Assembly (NCBI GenBank): GCA_028829895.1
Contig: CM054181.1
Coordinates: 470,001 to 534,000 of the forward strand
Reading direction: 5' to 3'
DNA length: 64,000 nt
DNA from: Sinotaia quadrata
Lineage: Eukaryota > Mollusca > Gastropoda > Architaenioglossa > Viviparidae
Positions 1 to 13,942 of the stretch are shown here, in pieces (within the stretch, counting starts at the first letter, position 1; each line of letters opens with the position of its first letter). The position numbers and the translations under genes are program-made. Below the pieces are notes generated by a model. That model made no database searches. It was not told the DNA's origin and was given only the letters and a program-made list of their open reading frames with translations.

Positions 1-160
1 TGAAGGAACTGACAAGGTAGGAGAGCACTCAAGTTCTGCTTGAAGGAACTAACAAGGTGAGGAGAGCACTCAAGTTCTGCTTGAAGGAACTAACAAGGTG
101 AGGAGAGCACTCAAGTTCTGCTTGAAGGAACTAACAAGATGAGGAGAGCACTCAAGTTCG
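1..160. repeat. 41-bp minisatellite, about 3.8 copies
   Basis: Units of 40-41 bp beginning TGAAGGAACT and containing AGCACTCAAGTTCTGCT repeat from the window edge, so the array may extend upstream. Copies differ at only a few positions. Confidence 0.95.
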
Positions 161-195
161 TTTGAGAACAGAATAGCGCATCAGTTTTCCACATG

Positions 196-305
196 TGTGG
201 CGGGAGACACGTGTTTGACACAGACATTGTGGCAATGTTGCAAGAACAAGTGTGGCGGGAGACACGTGTTTGACACGGACATAGTGACATTTTTGCAAGA
301 ACAAG
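196..305. repeat. 55-bp tandem duplication
   Basis: Two adjacent 55-bp copies share TGTGGCGGGAGACACGTGTT and a GCAAGAACAAG end, with a few substitutions. Confidence 0.9.
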
Positions 306-925
306 TGGTGACTGTTGAAGTCGTGTTTAGTCCAGTCCTCCTGTTGTCACATGGGAGTGAGCCTTCTAAGCTAGAGAGACACAGGAGGGGGGTCGGGTTT
401 GGCTTTCCAAGTGTATCTCCGAGAAGCTCGTGACAAGTGACAAATTATGAAAAATAATGTGCCTTAGTTCTTCCTGGTTATGGAAAAGTTTCTACATCGA
501 ATTCAGTTATCTCTAAGGTGCACACAAAAATCGCCGGTGATGAATGAGGGGAGATTGAGTGTTCAATCACGCCCTTGCTCTCTCATTTCATGCACCTGAT
601 CCGCTATGTACTTCGTACTCTCGTACTTCTCTGGGTACTGTTTTATGGGTTTGTCATATAGTGGCTTGATGTGGTGTTCGACCAAGTCCGAGTAGCCTGG
701 TTAGTCAGTGAATATGTGCGAAAGCCTATGCAATAGCTAAATGAAATTAAGTGAACGATTCTGAAAGTCACATAACTTATGTATCAGCATATATAGAGGC
801 GCTGTCAAAAACGCGAATTTTGACAGGACGGGGCTACTTCCCTTAGTCCGTTAGTGGTTTTAGATCGATAAATAAAATATATTTTGGCTCCACACATTTC
901 CCGTGACACCTGTAAAAGGTTTTAA
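306..925. other. unassigned unique sequence
   Basis: I see no coding pattern, tandem repeat or recognisable element here. Short open frames lack coding character. Confidence 0.5.
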
Positions 926-1436
926 ATTACCTAACTCTAATAGCTCCATTTCTATTCTCTGATAGGACTAACCTGTGATTTGTATTGACTCTATTGTTGA
1001 ATAATTAAATATTTTTATGAAACGTAGATATTATCCAAATATGAGTCTATGAAATATTGATGTGTGGTAATCTATTATTGTGGTTGTCATATGTATATTT
1101 GATTGTTCATTTAATAAATGTATTGTTAATTTATTTTACCTTCTTATGCATATTGATAATGTTATGTTGGAGATGAAAGTGGGTGGATGGGGGCTGCTAA
1201 ATATAGATTAAAAATTGGATTTGTCTTCTCCTTTAGTAAGCAGTTTTCCACTCATTGAAACATTATGTGGCTGTAAATTGTGGAAAAGAGAAAACATTTA
1301 CAGCACCAAGTGAAAGACTAGTGGTGTCTGTTGGAGGATCATTAATAAAATGAATTAAGATTCTCATCATTGTAATTAGTTATTAAAGATTAATTAATAA
1401 GAATAATAATTTTCATTAACTAAGTGGCGTGCCATG
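926..1436 (+). mobile_element. distal part of the dispersed LTR-like repeat
   Basis: The part near 945-1000 (CTCCATTTCTATTCTCTGA, then TTTGTATTGACTC) matches sequence at 45.62-45.68 kb. The part at 1320-1430 (GTGGTGTCTGTTGGAG, AAGATTCTCATCA, ATTAATTAATAAG) matches 19.72-19.83 kb. Together they look like the 3' portion of the dispersed element whose other copies are listed below, so this copy lacks its proximal half. Confidence 0.6.
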
Positions 1437-1574
1437 AATTTGCAGGACCTTAAAAATATTTTTATTTTTTAAAATTTTAAGGTTTATTAGTCTTTGATCG
1501 AGATTTATAAAATGTTTCATTAGATCTAAGATAGATTTAAGATAGATGTGTAGACATTCAGTGAGTACCAATGT

Positions 1575-1806
1575 GATTATTTCAATAAAGATGAAAAATT
1601 TTGTACAGCACGATATTTCAATAAACACGATAAATTTTGTACAGCACGATATATCGGATGTGATTATTTCAATAAAGATGATAAATTTTGTACAGCACGA
1701 TATATCGGATGTGATTATTTCAATAAAGATGATACATTTTGTACAGCACGATATATCGGATTTGATTATTTCAATAAAGATGATAAATTTTGAACAGCAC
1801 GATAAA
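1575..1806. repeat. 51-bp minisatellite, about 4.5 copies
   Basis: Units contain GATTATTTCAATAAAGATGA and TACAGCACGATATATCGG. The period is 17 codons, so one frame stays open across the array; this is a by-product of the period and not evidence of a protein. Confidence 0.95.
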
Positions 1807-1925
1807 TTGGACGCCTATTTTTGACTTTCCTGAACATACAGGTCAAGTACCATTGCGCGCTGTCATAGCTGTTAAAAACAGATTTTTGTGGCCAAATTCC
1901 AGCTTTCATTGCTCACGGTATCGTC

Positions 1926-2392
1926 AACGAATCACTCGTATTCAATATTGTTTTCTTAATCTGTAATCTTACAACGAATCACTCGTATTCAATATTGTTT
2001 TCTTAATCTGTAATCTTACAACGAATCACTCGTATTCAATATTGTTTTCTTAATCTGTAATCTTACAACGAATCACTCGTATTTTATATTGTTTTCTTAA
2101 TCTGTAATCTTACAACGAATCACTCGTATTCAATATTGTTTTCTTAATCTGTAATCTTACAACGAATCACTCGTATTCAATATTGTTTTCTTAAGCTGTA
2201 ATCTTACAACGAATCACTCGTATTCAATATTGTTTTCTTAAGCTGTAATCTTACAACGAATCACTCGTATTTAATATTGTTTTCTTAAGCTGTAATCTTA
2301 CAACGAATCACTCGCATTTAATATTGTTTTCTTAAGCTGTAATCTTACAACGAATCACTCGTATTCAATATTGTTTTCTTAAGCTATAAGCT
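1926..2392. repeat. 47-bp minisatellite, about 10 copies
   Basis: Units start ACGAATCACTCGTATTCAAT and end TGTAATCTTACA. A TTAATCTG to TTAAGCTG change separates the first half of the array from the second. Confidence 0.97.
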
Positions 2393-3187
2393 ATAAATAA
2401 AAGCACTGGAATGCAGTGTGCAGTGCATGGATGTACATATAATCGGAGAAAATTTTTAAAAGATAATAAATCAGTCAAACGATAAGACTGTCAATGTGGT
2501 GAATCTTCGCTTTCTATCGAATGCCATTGTAGACAAACCTCAAAAGATAACGGTTGTTTGCTTTAGCGACTGAAAAATCCCCCACAACGTGTTTATGTAT
2601 ACTGATAGACATCATATCATCGAATATCCTATGCCTGATCTTGGTTAGAAAATAAAGGGAGTTAAAAAGAACGGAGCTAAAAAGTGCCGTAATACAATAT
2701 CCTTTGCCTGATCTTGGTTAGAAAAGAAAGGGAGTTAAAAAGCGCCGAGTACTAATGCAACATTCAGTGACAATGTCGTCTGCAGCAAATACATAAGCCT
2801 GAACATAAAGGTCAATGTTGAAAAAAGAAAGTCAATGCGCCAATTCTAACCTATCTGATCGTCACCTCAACATGTCATCTGAATGATCCAATCTTACTTT
2901 TACAGTATACATGTTTATGTGAGATTCTAAAATGACTAACTTCTAACGAGAGGCTCAAAACAAATATACTTTTTCAGTAACAAATTCACAAAACCGGCAG
3001 CTGACCAGCTGAGGATTTACAAACGTCACCGACCTTGACAATTATTTTAAGTAAGGTCGAGAAAATTATGAATATATCCACAGTTATTGGAATTGAATGT
3101 GGGTGAGTTGGATCAGAGCATCAAATGTACGGCTGAATGCGATTTTTTTTTATGTCCGCTCGTTGTACCATTACTAGATCACCACCT
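2393..3187. other. unassigned sequence with one short duplication
   Basis: A segment beginning CCTGATCTTGGTTAGAAAA is duplicated near 2633 and 2707. Nothing else is recognisable. Confidence 0.5.
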
Positions 3188-5689
<2,502 letters not shown>

Positions 5690-6396
5690 TGTTTCCAGTA
5701 TCTTGCACGATTGCCTTGGCAAGCCCTGTTGATCGTGCGACATGCCCTTACCATTTCATTTTGCGTTTTCTCACAATGGCCAATAGCCTAATTCTGTTTC
5801 CCATTTCCTCCTTTGTGACATGATCTCTATATGAAATGCCAAACAATCTTCGAAAGCATCTCATTTCAGTAGCTTGTGTCCTCCTTTCCAGATTGGCGGT
5901 GAAGGTCTATGACTCACAGGAATATAAAAACACAGATACAACCAAGGAACGCAACAAGTCTGATCTTTGAGCCGACTGAGGTACTTCTGTCTTTCCAAAC
6001 TGTCTTCAGCCTTGCGATTGCTATTATTGTCAGCGCAATCCTGGACAGTATTTCTGGTTTTGATCCCTCGTCTGCCACGATGGCTCCTACGTACTTGAAT
6101 TTATTAACTGTTTCCAGTTTCTGATCACCAATCATGATGTTAGCGCCGATGCCATTGGTGTTGTTGGTCATCAATTTGGTCTTCTCTGCACTGATTTTCA
6201 TAGCAATATCAGTAGCTGTCCTGTGCTGTCCAGTTTTTCCACCAACTGAGCTAACTCCTCATTTTCTGCAAGGCCATCGATGTTATCAGCAAACCGTAAA
6301 TTCGTTATTGTTCTGCCTCCAATATTGACAGTTTCTTCATTGTCTTCCAAAACATCTGCCATAATTCTTTCAAGGAAGATGTTAACAAGAGTAAGT
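5690..6396 (-). pseudogene. non-LTR retrotransposon reverse transcriptase, C-terminal fragment, broken
   Basis: Read on the minus strand from 6396 downward, the translation gives the C-terminal part of a LINE-type RT. NIFLERIMADVL is followed by the palm motif C region (RFADN, codons near 6282-6296), then the thumb-like block MKISAEKTKLMTNN, the FKYVGAIVADEGSKPEILSR block, and after a frameshift near 5950 the MRCFRR and RDHVTKEE blocks. These are the usual landmarks of the endonuclease-reverse transcriptase of invertebrate LINEs. The frame breaks near 6210 and 5950, and a TAG and other stops follow. The catalytic FADD is FADN here: the second Asp codon has become AAC. The 5' part (endonuclease and fingers) is absent, as expected for a 5'-truncated insertion. 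I do not assign the clade. Confidence 0.9.
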
Positions 6397-6504
6397 GTAA
6401 ATAAATACTTAAATAAATATAAAAGTTTGTACTATGCGAAGGGAGTTAAATGATAGATGAAACTGGCTGGGATAACAGTAGTGGGTTTGGATTATATGCC
6501 ATGG

Positions 6505-6745
6505 ATAATTAATTAACTGAGTAAGGAAAATGTTGCTGATAGTTTGATAATTAATTAATTGAGTAAGGAAAATGTTGCTGATAATTTGATAATTAATTGA
6601 CTAAGGAAAATGTTGCTAATAATTTGATAATTAATTAATTGAGTACGGAAAATGTTGCTGATAATTTGATAATTAATTAACTGAGTAAGGAAAATGTTGC
6701 TGATAATTTGATAATTAATTAATTGAGTACGGAAAATGTTGCTGA
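6505..6745. repeat. about 42-bp minisatellite, 6 copies
   Basis: Units contain GGAAAATGTTGCTGATAATT and TTAATTAATTGAGTA, with lengths from 38 to 43 bp. Confidence 0.93.
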
Positions 6746-7519
6746 TGTAGCTTCGTCCAATACAAAATCAGGTGCACAGAGATGTCCGTATCTGGTTTAT
6801 TTGACAAATTTATTAGTATTAATTTGATAATTAATCTTAACAACTTGCTGTAAAATTTGAATATCACACTGATTGTCTGTTGCTGTTTGGAATTTCTGTG
6901 ATTCATCATTTTGTAATGATAACTCATACACATTATAGTCTTAGCACTTACTACAAACTCACACTCACCTGAATCAAAATTACCACAGGCATTAGTAGAT
7001 CACTTCGAACTTTCAAGTGACAGAGCTGATAAGATTGGGTTATAAACTTCAAATTGCTATTAACTGAAATAATTATTACTGAAGTGAAGCAGCATTAAGA
7101 TTAATCATTTAGCCAAGCCGTGTTCAGTTATAAACTTCAAACTGCTATTAACTGAAATAATTATTACTGAAGTGAAGCAGCATTGAGATGGCGATTGACA
7201 TTCAGTATAATTGATATTGTTCATCTCTTGCACTGTATTATATAGACTCTGCTTATCGCTTACACTTTGTCATTGACCCTAGTCATCGCTCACACTTTGT
7301 CATTGACCCTAGTCATCACTCAACCTGACACCAGACACTTATTCTGCATGTTCACATTTCTATTGATACTCTGATAGAGCAGAGTTGTCTGTCCCAATTT
7401 CTTAATTAAATATTATATTTATTATATGTTTAATGTCGGCTTTAATGTGTATTTGGTAAGTATCAGGGTTAAAATAGCAACTCATGAAGAGAATGCGCAC
7501 GAACGTCCTGATATAATTG
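6746..7519. repeat. 88-bp duplication in otherwise unassigned sequence
   Basis: Two copies starting ATAAACTTCAAATTGCTATT lie at 7042 and 7130. A 30-bp duplication with CATTGACCCTAGTCATC follows near 7272-7315. The remainder is unassigned. Confidence 0.8.
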
Positions 7520-8455
7520 AAACAAGTCTTATGTGGATGAGTAGTTTTATTATTCAATGATTAAGATTTTCAAAGAACGAGACTAGCCAATGGGCTGGTA
7601 TCAAAGTTTACCTACTGAAATAATTCTATTTTCTAATCATTTTGAATTTTCGTGTGGCTAAAGTATGGTCACGAAAGGAGGATGTTAATGGTGAGTTAAC
7701 TGATTGAAAGGGAATGGACTTAGAAATATTTCATGCATTTTGCTATTGATATTTTATACTTGTGTTTTATGTAGAGATGTATTATGTAAGTAGACTATTA
7801 CTTCTACAATAATGAATTATGATGCTTGTGTGTAATATGTTAAGCACATGACATTGTTTCTAGTGAACACGTTCATAAATTATTATGTTGTATTTATTAT
7901 GCTATATGCATGTATCAGGGTAATAAACACTGTTGCATGAAACTGTAAGCTGAGACGTGAATGTAAGAAAGAATGGAGTTAGAGATGATAAACTGGAAAA
8001 TTTAGCATTTGTTCCGATTATATTTTAAAGGGGATAAGCAGCCTTTCTGGGATTGCTGGAATTTCAGACTTTCATCGTGGTGCCTGGTTTATTGATTTAT
8101 AAACATGTTAGATTCAAGAAGTCTCTACCAAATGTGTAAGTGCAATGTTACACTGCACCTGTTAAAGTATGTCAGCAAGAGTTCTTGATTATATAATGGA
8201 ATTTCTGGTATATGGAAGTTACTGGAAATGGCTAAATTGTTGTTCTGCTTGAGGAAATTATACGGCAATTGAGTGCTCAGATTAGAATCGAGAGAACAAC
8301 GGCTGTTAGAACATTCTACAGCATGCTAGAGGAGCACTTGAAGAACTGACAATTCAATTGTGAACAATAAATTTGTGATATTCTACAGCATGTGAACAAT
8401 AAACGTGTGACATTGTTATGAGAGTGTGCAAATGACTATTGTGGCATTGTCATTG
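7520..8455 (+). mobile_element. LTR-like dispersed repeat, copy A
   Basis: Shares an ordered series of landmarks with the copies at 18.7, 44.8 and 63.1 kb: GGATGAGTAGTTTTATTATC-like start, GAGACTAGCCAATGGGCTG, AATGGTGAGTTAACTGATTG, TGTAGAGATGTATTATGT, ACACTGTTGCATGAAACTG, GTTACTGGAAATGGC, TGTTCTGCTTGAGG, and AATAAA-bearing ends near 8367 and 8400. It codes for nothing. Long non-coding repeats next to gag remnants suggest an LTR, but no paired LTRs around an intact element are visible. Confidence 0.8.
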
Positions 8456-8660
8456 ACAAGGTCATGTGTTGTATGATGGGGAATTTTCCCACATATATTT
8501 TATATACATTTTCATTGTTGCATTTAAATTGAAACTAATTGTAATTTGAATGACGTGTGTGTATTGTGTCATGTTGGCTTGAACGAATGAGTCATGCATG
8601 TTGATAGAGTTACTGACTGGTGTTTGATGTTTGCGTCAGATAGGCGATTGAGTGTTTGTT

Positions 8661-8867
8661 GTTTAAATGCGTATGATCAATGGCCAATAAGCGTAGCTAA
8701 AGATTACTTTGTTTAAATGCGTATGATCAATGGCCAATAAGCGTAGCTAAAGATTACTTTGCGGCATATGTGTGTTTTGAGGGTATACAATGGGAAGCAT
8801 TGTTAACTAGGTCGGTGTGTGTGTGTTTTGAGGGTATACAATGGGAAGCATTGTTAACTAGGTCGGT
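8661..8867. repeat. two adjacent unrelated 50-bp duplications
   Basis: Bases 8661-8710 and 8711-8760 (GTTTAAATGCGTATGATCAA) are a perfect-looking 50-bp pair. Immediately after, 8771 and 8822 start a second pair with TGTGTTTTGAGGGTATACAA, period 51. Confidence 0.95.
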
Positions 8868-9274
8868 ACATGCATTTAGAATTGTTAGAAAGCCAATCAT
8901 ATTAGCGCTAAGTAATAAGCCAGATCAAAAGCGTGTTTAACAGACAAAGCTGTGATTTTAAGGGTAATAAAAGGGGGATAGTGAATTTTGCCAGCAGTCA
9001 TTTCTGAAATCATCTCTTTGGGTGAGAAACTGGAAATCGGAGTCCTTCCCCACATGGGTTGCATATGCAGAGCAAAACCCTTGGCTGAATAAGGTAAAAT
9101 CATTTTTGTATGGTATGAATGGTTAGGTTTTATTATGATGTTTATGCTATTTTTATTTTGGACATGTTAACATTTTTTTCTTTCAGAGGCTTATGCCAAA
9201 CTTAGTATTTATTAATAGATCAATAATCTGGACACTTAGACTCTGCAATTGCTTGTGTTTCAGGGTAGGATAGT
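8868..9274. other. probable retroelement leader, unassigned
   Basis: No frame is convincing. The stretch lies just upstream of a gag remnant, so it may be the untranslated leader of that element; this is inferred from position only. Confidence 0.35.
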
Positions 9275-9425
9275 ATGGTCTTTGACAGGCTCCCAGAGGA
9301 AGCAGCGACATATGAGACATATGTCAGATCTGTTAACATACTTCAGAGTGATACACACAGACAAATTTCACCAGTTTAAGAGAGAAGACTGATACATTTT
9401 TACAGGCAGCTAATGGTGCAAAGTA
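9275..9425 (+). pseudogene. gag fragment of a Ty3/gypsy-like element
   Basis: The translation from the ATG at 9275 reads MVFDRLPEE, closely matching MVFNRLPEE at 59464 in the longer gag remnant. The following segment (ACAGACAAATTTCACCAGTT) matches 60.21 kb and then reads into the FLQA block. A one-base difference in the HQFK region shifts the frame and brings a TAA, so this copy is dead. It ends where LTR-like copy B begins. Confidence 0.65.
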
Positions 9426-9426
9426 A

Positions 9427-9890
9427 ATTTGCCTCTATATTACTAAATTATTATATAATTTGTTAAATGTCAAAGTGACCTGACCTTGGACACTTCTTGT
9501 GATGGTATGTTTGTCAAAGTTTGAGTAAACAACTCAGAGAATATTCTAGAAAATGCTTATGTAATCCAAACCAGTTCCAACTGGATGAGTTTTTCCTGAC
9601 TAATAGTCTCCCAACTTTCATAACAATTTCATCCGATGAGAATGGACCGAAAGTAACTTTGTTGAGGAAGTACTCTATTCTAATCACTCTGGTTTTGATG
9701 AAACTCGAGTCCAGTCATAAAGGCAATCATTAGCTTATAGTAAGTTAAAAAACTGACTGATAACGGAAGGATGGACTTAAAATATCTCAGAAATGTTTGC
9801 TATCGATCTATGATTTGAACTGGAAAATGCTTATGTAATTGAACCATTATTTCTATTTGATTACGATGAACATTATACTTGCGAATTTTG
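9427..9890 (+). mobile_element. LTR-like dispersed repeat, copy B (divergent subfamily)
   Basis: Starts TAAATTTGCCTC and has the landmarks GTTAAATGTCAAAGTGACCT, TAATCCAAACCAGTTCCAA and TTCTAATCACT. From there it matches copy G at 57.7 kb better than the other copies (TGACTAATAGTCTC, ATCTATGATTTGAA). It therefore belongs to a subfamily shared with copy G. Confidence 0.75.
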
Positions 9891-11240
9891 ATCAATTATC
9901 TGTACATCCGTCTGTTGGTCTGTCCTTCACCATACCATCATAACAGCCTTTCAGTCTTTTGCCATTCTTTCGAGTACATCTTTCCATTCATTAGTTTAAC
10001 AATAAATTCATTGAAACGATCATTCATCCATCAACTGACACAATTTTAACCTCCCATTTATTTATTCAATTATTCTTTAATTTTAATGTGTTTTTCCAGC
10101 AATCACTTGCAGACTTATGTGAATAAATTAATGCTCATTCCAGAAATAAAACACTCAATCACTTTATTCGAATTTCTGTGTGCATTTTAAATAGTATCTT
10201 ACACGAAATATGTGTAGCAACACCAAACTGATTAAAATAAATGATTGGATGTTTTGCAACATCAAACAGATTAACATAAATGATTGGATGTGCTTGCTTT
10301 TCTTAAAAGATTTGGATAAAATCTTTAGGAACATTGCACCTTCGAAAATATTACTTTTCAAGAGGACAGGGGTGGCACAACATCTTTGTAATAGGAATTT
10401 GTTTCGTTTTGCTTTTCTCAAAGAGATGGGGGGTTGAAAGTGTTCTAGAGAAGTGTTGTAGGAAGATGAAGGTTAGTGCAAGCATACAGGAGACGTTAAA
10501 AATGAAATAGTCTGACCAAACGGTAGCTTTATGTCTCTGTAATTCCATAAATTACATGCACTCAGAACGCAAGCACACAACATTTCACATTTGAGTTCAA
10601 ATAAATACAAAGCAAATATCTTCTAATATGAAGCATGTACATTTATTTAATTAATTATTTTTTCTCCCCTTCAAAAGAACCCCAAACAAACAAACAAACA
10701 AACAAAAAACCCAATATAAACATTAAGCATTGTTAACATTTCTTTAGTACCCACACGCTACTAATTGCAAAGTGGTGTCACCTGCACCATTTTTGTTGAC
10801 ATATTGATTATGTAAATCTATATCTTTCTGAAGTTAGATTTTTGAAGTTATGTATTGTATTAAATATTATATGAGCTTAAGCTTGACAAGCTCCAGAAGA
10901 ATGGGTTTTAGATAGCCACACTCTAAAGTTTAACCACAGTGACGTAATCCAACTGTCCGATCCAGATGGATTCATACTAACCCACATGAAGCACACCTAT
11001 GAGAACACGATATCCCAGAAACTAATTAAGACCAAGGTCCATTCTTGGTTTTCTTCAAAATATGTTCTAAATAAATTTGGTTTTTGTTTATTTTGTTTTG
11101 TTTTTAACGTGGAAATGAAAAGGACTTAACGACACTAAAAAAGTACTAAATTCAATTTTGAAACGTCCATGCTCACGTGTGCACACCGATTTATGTTCTG
11201 TCTCGAAATGTGCACGATGATTTGAGACTAGAGCCCGGAA
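9891..11240. other. unassigned sequence
   Basis: A 39-bp duplication with AAATGATTGGATGT lies near 10240-10290. A (CAAA)n-like run is at 10684-10710. No gene or element is recognised. Confidence 0.5.
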
Positions 11241-11510
11241 GTGCAGTCTCGTCTTTCCAAGATGAAAGTTCACTACCTGCCGAGACGTGTTTCGCACTTG
11301 CAGTTGTTGCCCCAGAGTGTGCAGACGCATGATAGAGCTCCACAACAACGCAAGAAGTGGTACTTTTTGGACAGGCTTGCGTCAGAGGGGCATGGTGCTC
11401 GCCATGGTATGCACAGATCCTTGGTACTGGACAGACCCCGTCTGCAAGCAGAGGTCAACGAACACGTGACCACATTTAACAATAATGATGTAATGTCATT
11501 GCACAATTAA
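11241..11510 (+). CDS. GC-richer island, possible exon; frame and function unresolved
   Basis: This island is clearly GC-richer than its surroundings and open in several frames. One plus frame runs from an ATG at 11241 for 89 residues and is rich in Arg, His and Gln (for example WYFLDRLASEGHGARHG). An overlapping plus frame after 11266 is Cys-rich (TCSCCPRVCRRM, then VCTDPWYWTDPVCKQR) and ends at the TGA near 11470. A pyrimidine-bearing AG at about 11302 could serve as a splice acceptor. The minus strand is also open. I match none of these to a family. It could equally be an old transposon fragment. Confidence 0.25.
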   Translation: MQSRLSKMKVHYLPRRVSHLQLLPQSVQTHDRAPQQRKKWYFLDRLASEGHGARHGMHRSLVLDRPRLQAEVNEHVTTFNNNDVMSLHN

Positions 11511-11773
11511 AGCAGATTATTTCTATATATTAAATAATATTATATAACAGTATAAGAAAGTGTTATTTTTATTTAAAGTATTCATTGTATCCTCCATTAC
11601 AAGAAAGGATGGGGTTGGGGGATGGGGTGGAGAACGAGATAAAATAATGCTTTGGGGTTTGGGGATCCTTTAGTCAGAATCGCATCGGAAGCGTACATCA
11701 AACTTGCGTTTAATAATATTACCCCCTCCCCCACAAACTTTTCTGACTGTCAGCGCCACAAATGTCTAAACAA
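11511..11773. other. unassigned sequence
   Basis: No recognisable features. Confidence 0.5.
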
Positions 11774-11950
11774 AATGTCATCTAATTTATACACACGCTA
11801 TAATTTGTATGAATATGCTTTGCATACATTAACACATTACTGCTTAGTTTAAATTAATATGATAATGTCATCTAATTCATACACACGATATAATTTGTAT
11901 GAATGTGCTTTTCATACATTAACACATTACTGCTTAGTTTAAATTAAAAT
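11774..11950. repeat. 90-bp tandem duplication
   Basis: Copies start AATGTCATCTAATTTATACA at 11774 and AATGTCATCTAATTCATACA at 11864 and end GCTTAGTTTAAATTAA. Confidence 0.95.
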
Positions 11951-12062
11951 GTTAGTGTCTAAATAATGTATAAAAGCCTACCCACTACAATTCAGTGCAC
12001 ATTATTATTTGAACAGATCATGTTTTTGGTAGGTAGTATGAAGAATTATTGTATATGTGTGT

Positions 12063-12064
<2 letters not shown>

Positions 12065-12147
<83 letters not shown>
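12065..12147. repeat. compound (GT)n(GA)n microsatellite
   Basis: About 51 bp of GT passes directly into about 32 bp of GA. Confidence 0.99.
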
Positions 12148-12149
<2 letters not shown>

Positions 12150-12197
12150 AGGAAGGAGAGTAAGAGCAGCAAAACATCTAACATTTAATAAATGTAC

Positions 12198-12300
12198 ACT
12201 TGCTCTAGACATCCACCTAACTTGACAGATGTCAAAAATGTTCACTTGCTCTAGATATTTACCTTACCTTACATGTGACACAAATGTTCACTTGCTATAC
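12198..12300. repeat. about 45-bp repeat, 2.3 degenerate copies
   Basis: ACTTGCTCTAGACAT, ACTTGCTCTAGATAT and ACTTGCTATACACAT head successive copies. A molluscan-type core GGGGCAATAACTTCTTACC follows at about 12488. Confidence 0.7.
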
Positions 12301-12579
12301 ACATATACCTTCAAAAAATAAATTAATTGTTTAATTTAATTTTACACTTTTCATGCATTGGGAATTTAAAAATTAAATAAATTAAATAAATGAATGAATG
12401 AGTAGGTGAACAAATAAATTAAATGTTTTGCACTTTCATTTGGAAATCGAGAAGAGATGTCAGAGCACCGTATCTTCGTGGACCCAGGGGCAATAACTTC
12501 TTACCTTGCACCCTTGTTAGTTCTTCCAACGAACGTAATCAATGGGCGTTTTCAATTTTATTTTAATTGCAATAAGCCT

Positions 12580-12940
12580 TTTGCTTTAAAAAAAAATATA
12601 TATAATATTAAATTGCAATAAGACTATTTGCTTTAAATATATTTTCAAAACTTATCCATTTATGAAATTTGATTTGTAACAATAAAAACATTTTTCTATT
12701 CTTGCTACCAATAATATTTCTTTCATAAATTGTGTGTTTATTTTAAAATAGGATACAACATTTGATTTGTAACAATATAAACAGTTTTCTATTCTTACAA
12801 ATAATCTTTCTTTCATGAATTGTGTGTTTATTTTAAAACAGGATAACAAAATTTGATTTGTAACTATAAAAACAGTTTTGTATTCTTGTTACAAATAATA
12901 TTTCTTTCATAAATTGTGTATTTTAAATTTTAAAATAGGA
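12580..12940. repeat. about 92-bp minisatellite, 3-4 copies
   Basis: TTTGATTTGTAAC occurs at 12668, 12761 and 12852, each followed by TTTCTTTCAT and TTGTGTGTTTATTTTAAAA. Confidence 0.9.
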
Positions 12941-12969
12941 TATAATCGGAAGACAAGAGTTTGAGTAAC

Positions 12970-13375
12970 AGATATATAACTTGCTTGCTTGTTTTGTTTA
13001 TACGTTTAAATAATATATAACTTGTTTGTTTGTTTTGTTTATAAGTTTGAATAATATATAACTTGTTTGTTTGTTTTGTTTATACGTTTGAATAACAGTT
13101 AGATATATAACTTGATTGATTGTTTTGTTTATACGTTTAAATAATATATAACTTGTTTGTTTGTTTTGTTTATAAGTTTGAATATATAACTTGTTTGTTT
13201 GTTTTGTTTATAAGTTTGAATATATAACTTGTTTGTTTGTTTTGTTTATAAGTTTGAAAGCAGTTAGATATATAACTTGATTGATTGTTTTATTTATAAG
13301 ATTGAATAACAATTAGATATATAACTTGATTGATTGTTTTATTTATAAGTTTGAATAACAGATATATAACTTCCT
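12970..13375. repeat. 33-41-bp minisatellite, about 10 copies
   Basis: TATATAACTTGTTTGTTTG and TTTGTTTATAAGTTTGAATA repeat with length variation. Some units carry an extra CAGTTAGATA. Confidence 0.93.
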
Positions 13376-13724
13376 TTTTTGTTTTATTTACAATATTATT
13401 TTTTAGCTCAAAGGACTTGATATCTTCAACAGAAAGAAAAAGAAACTACACATTGTTGTCGATGTCAAATCAACAAAACAAAACAAATTGTTAAACTGTA
13501 CAGCTTGTGTCACTATATAATGGCCACGTGACTTTAGCATTTTATTTGTAATTTTTTTTAATAGTAACTTGTTTGGATGTCGAAGATTAAACTGGCATTT
13601 TAGGTGTGAGCAATTAAGGAATAAAGAAAGAAAATTGCATCAGACGGCCTCAATTAGAAACTGCAGTGAAAGTCATTAAAAATGTTGGACGTCTCATTTA
13701 CATAGTCCAACACGATATACCGAT

Positions 13725-13855
13725 ATGCACACATGCACACTGATACGCACCTACGCGCACGCACGCACCCACCACACACATAGAAAGACACAAACACACA
13801 CACACACGCACACAGAGAAACACAAACAAACAAACAAACACACACACACACATTA
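13725..13855. repeat. impure (CA)n microsatellite
   Basis: CACACA runs are interrupted by GCACGCACC, CATAGAAAGA and ACAAACAAACAAAC. Confidence 0.95.
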
Positions 13856-13942
13856 TATATGTGCTCAGTGCATAAACGTGGGCGCATTCAAATGCTTAAA
13901 TTATATTTAGTGTCAATTAATTTAATTCTTTTCACACTGAAC

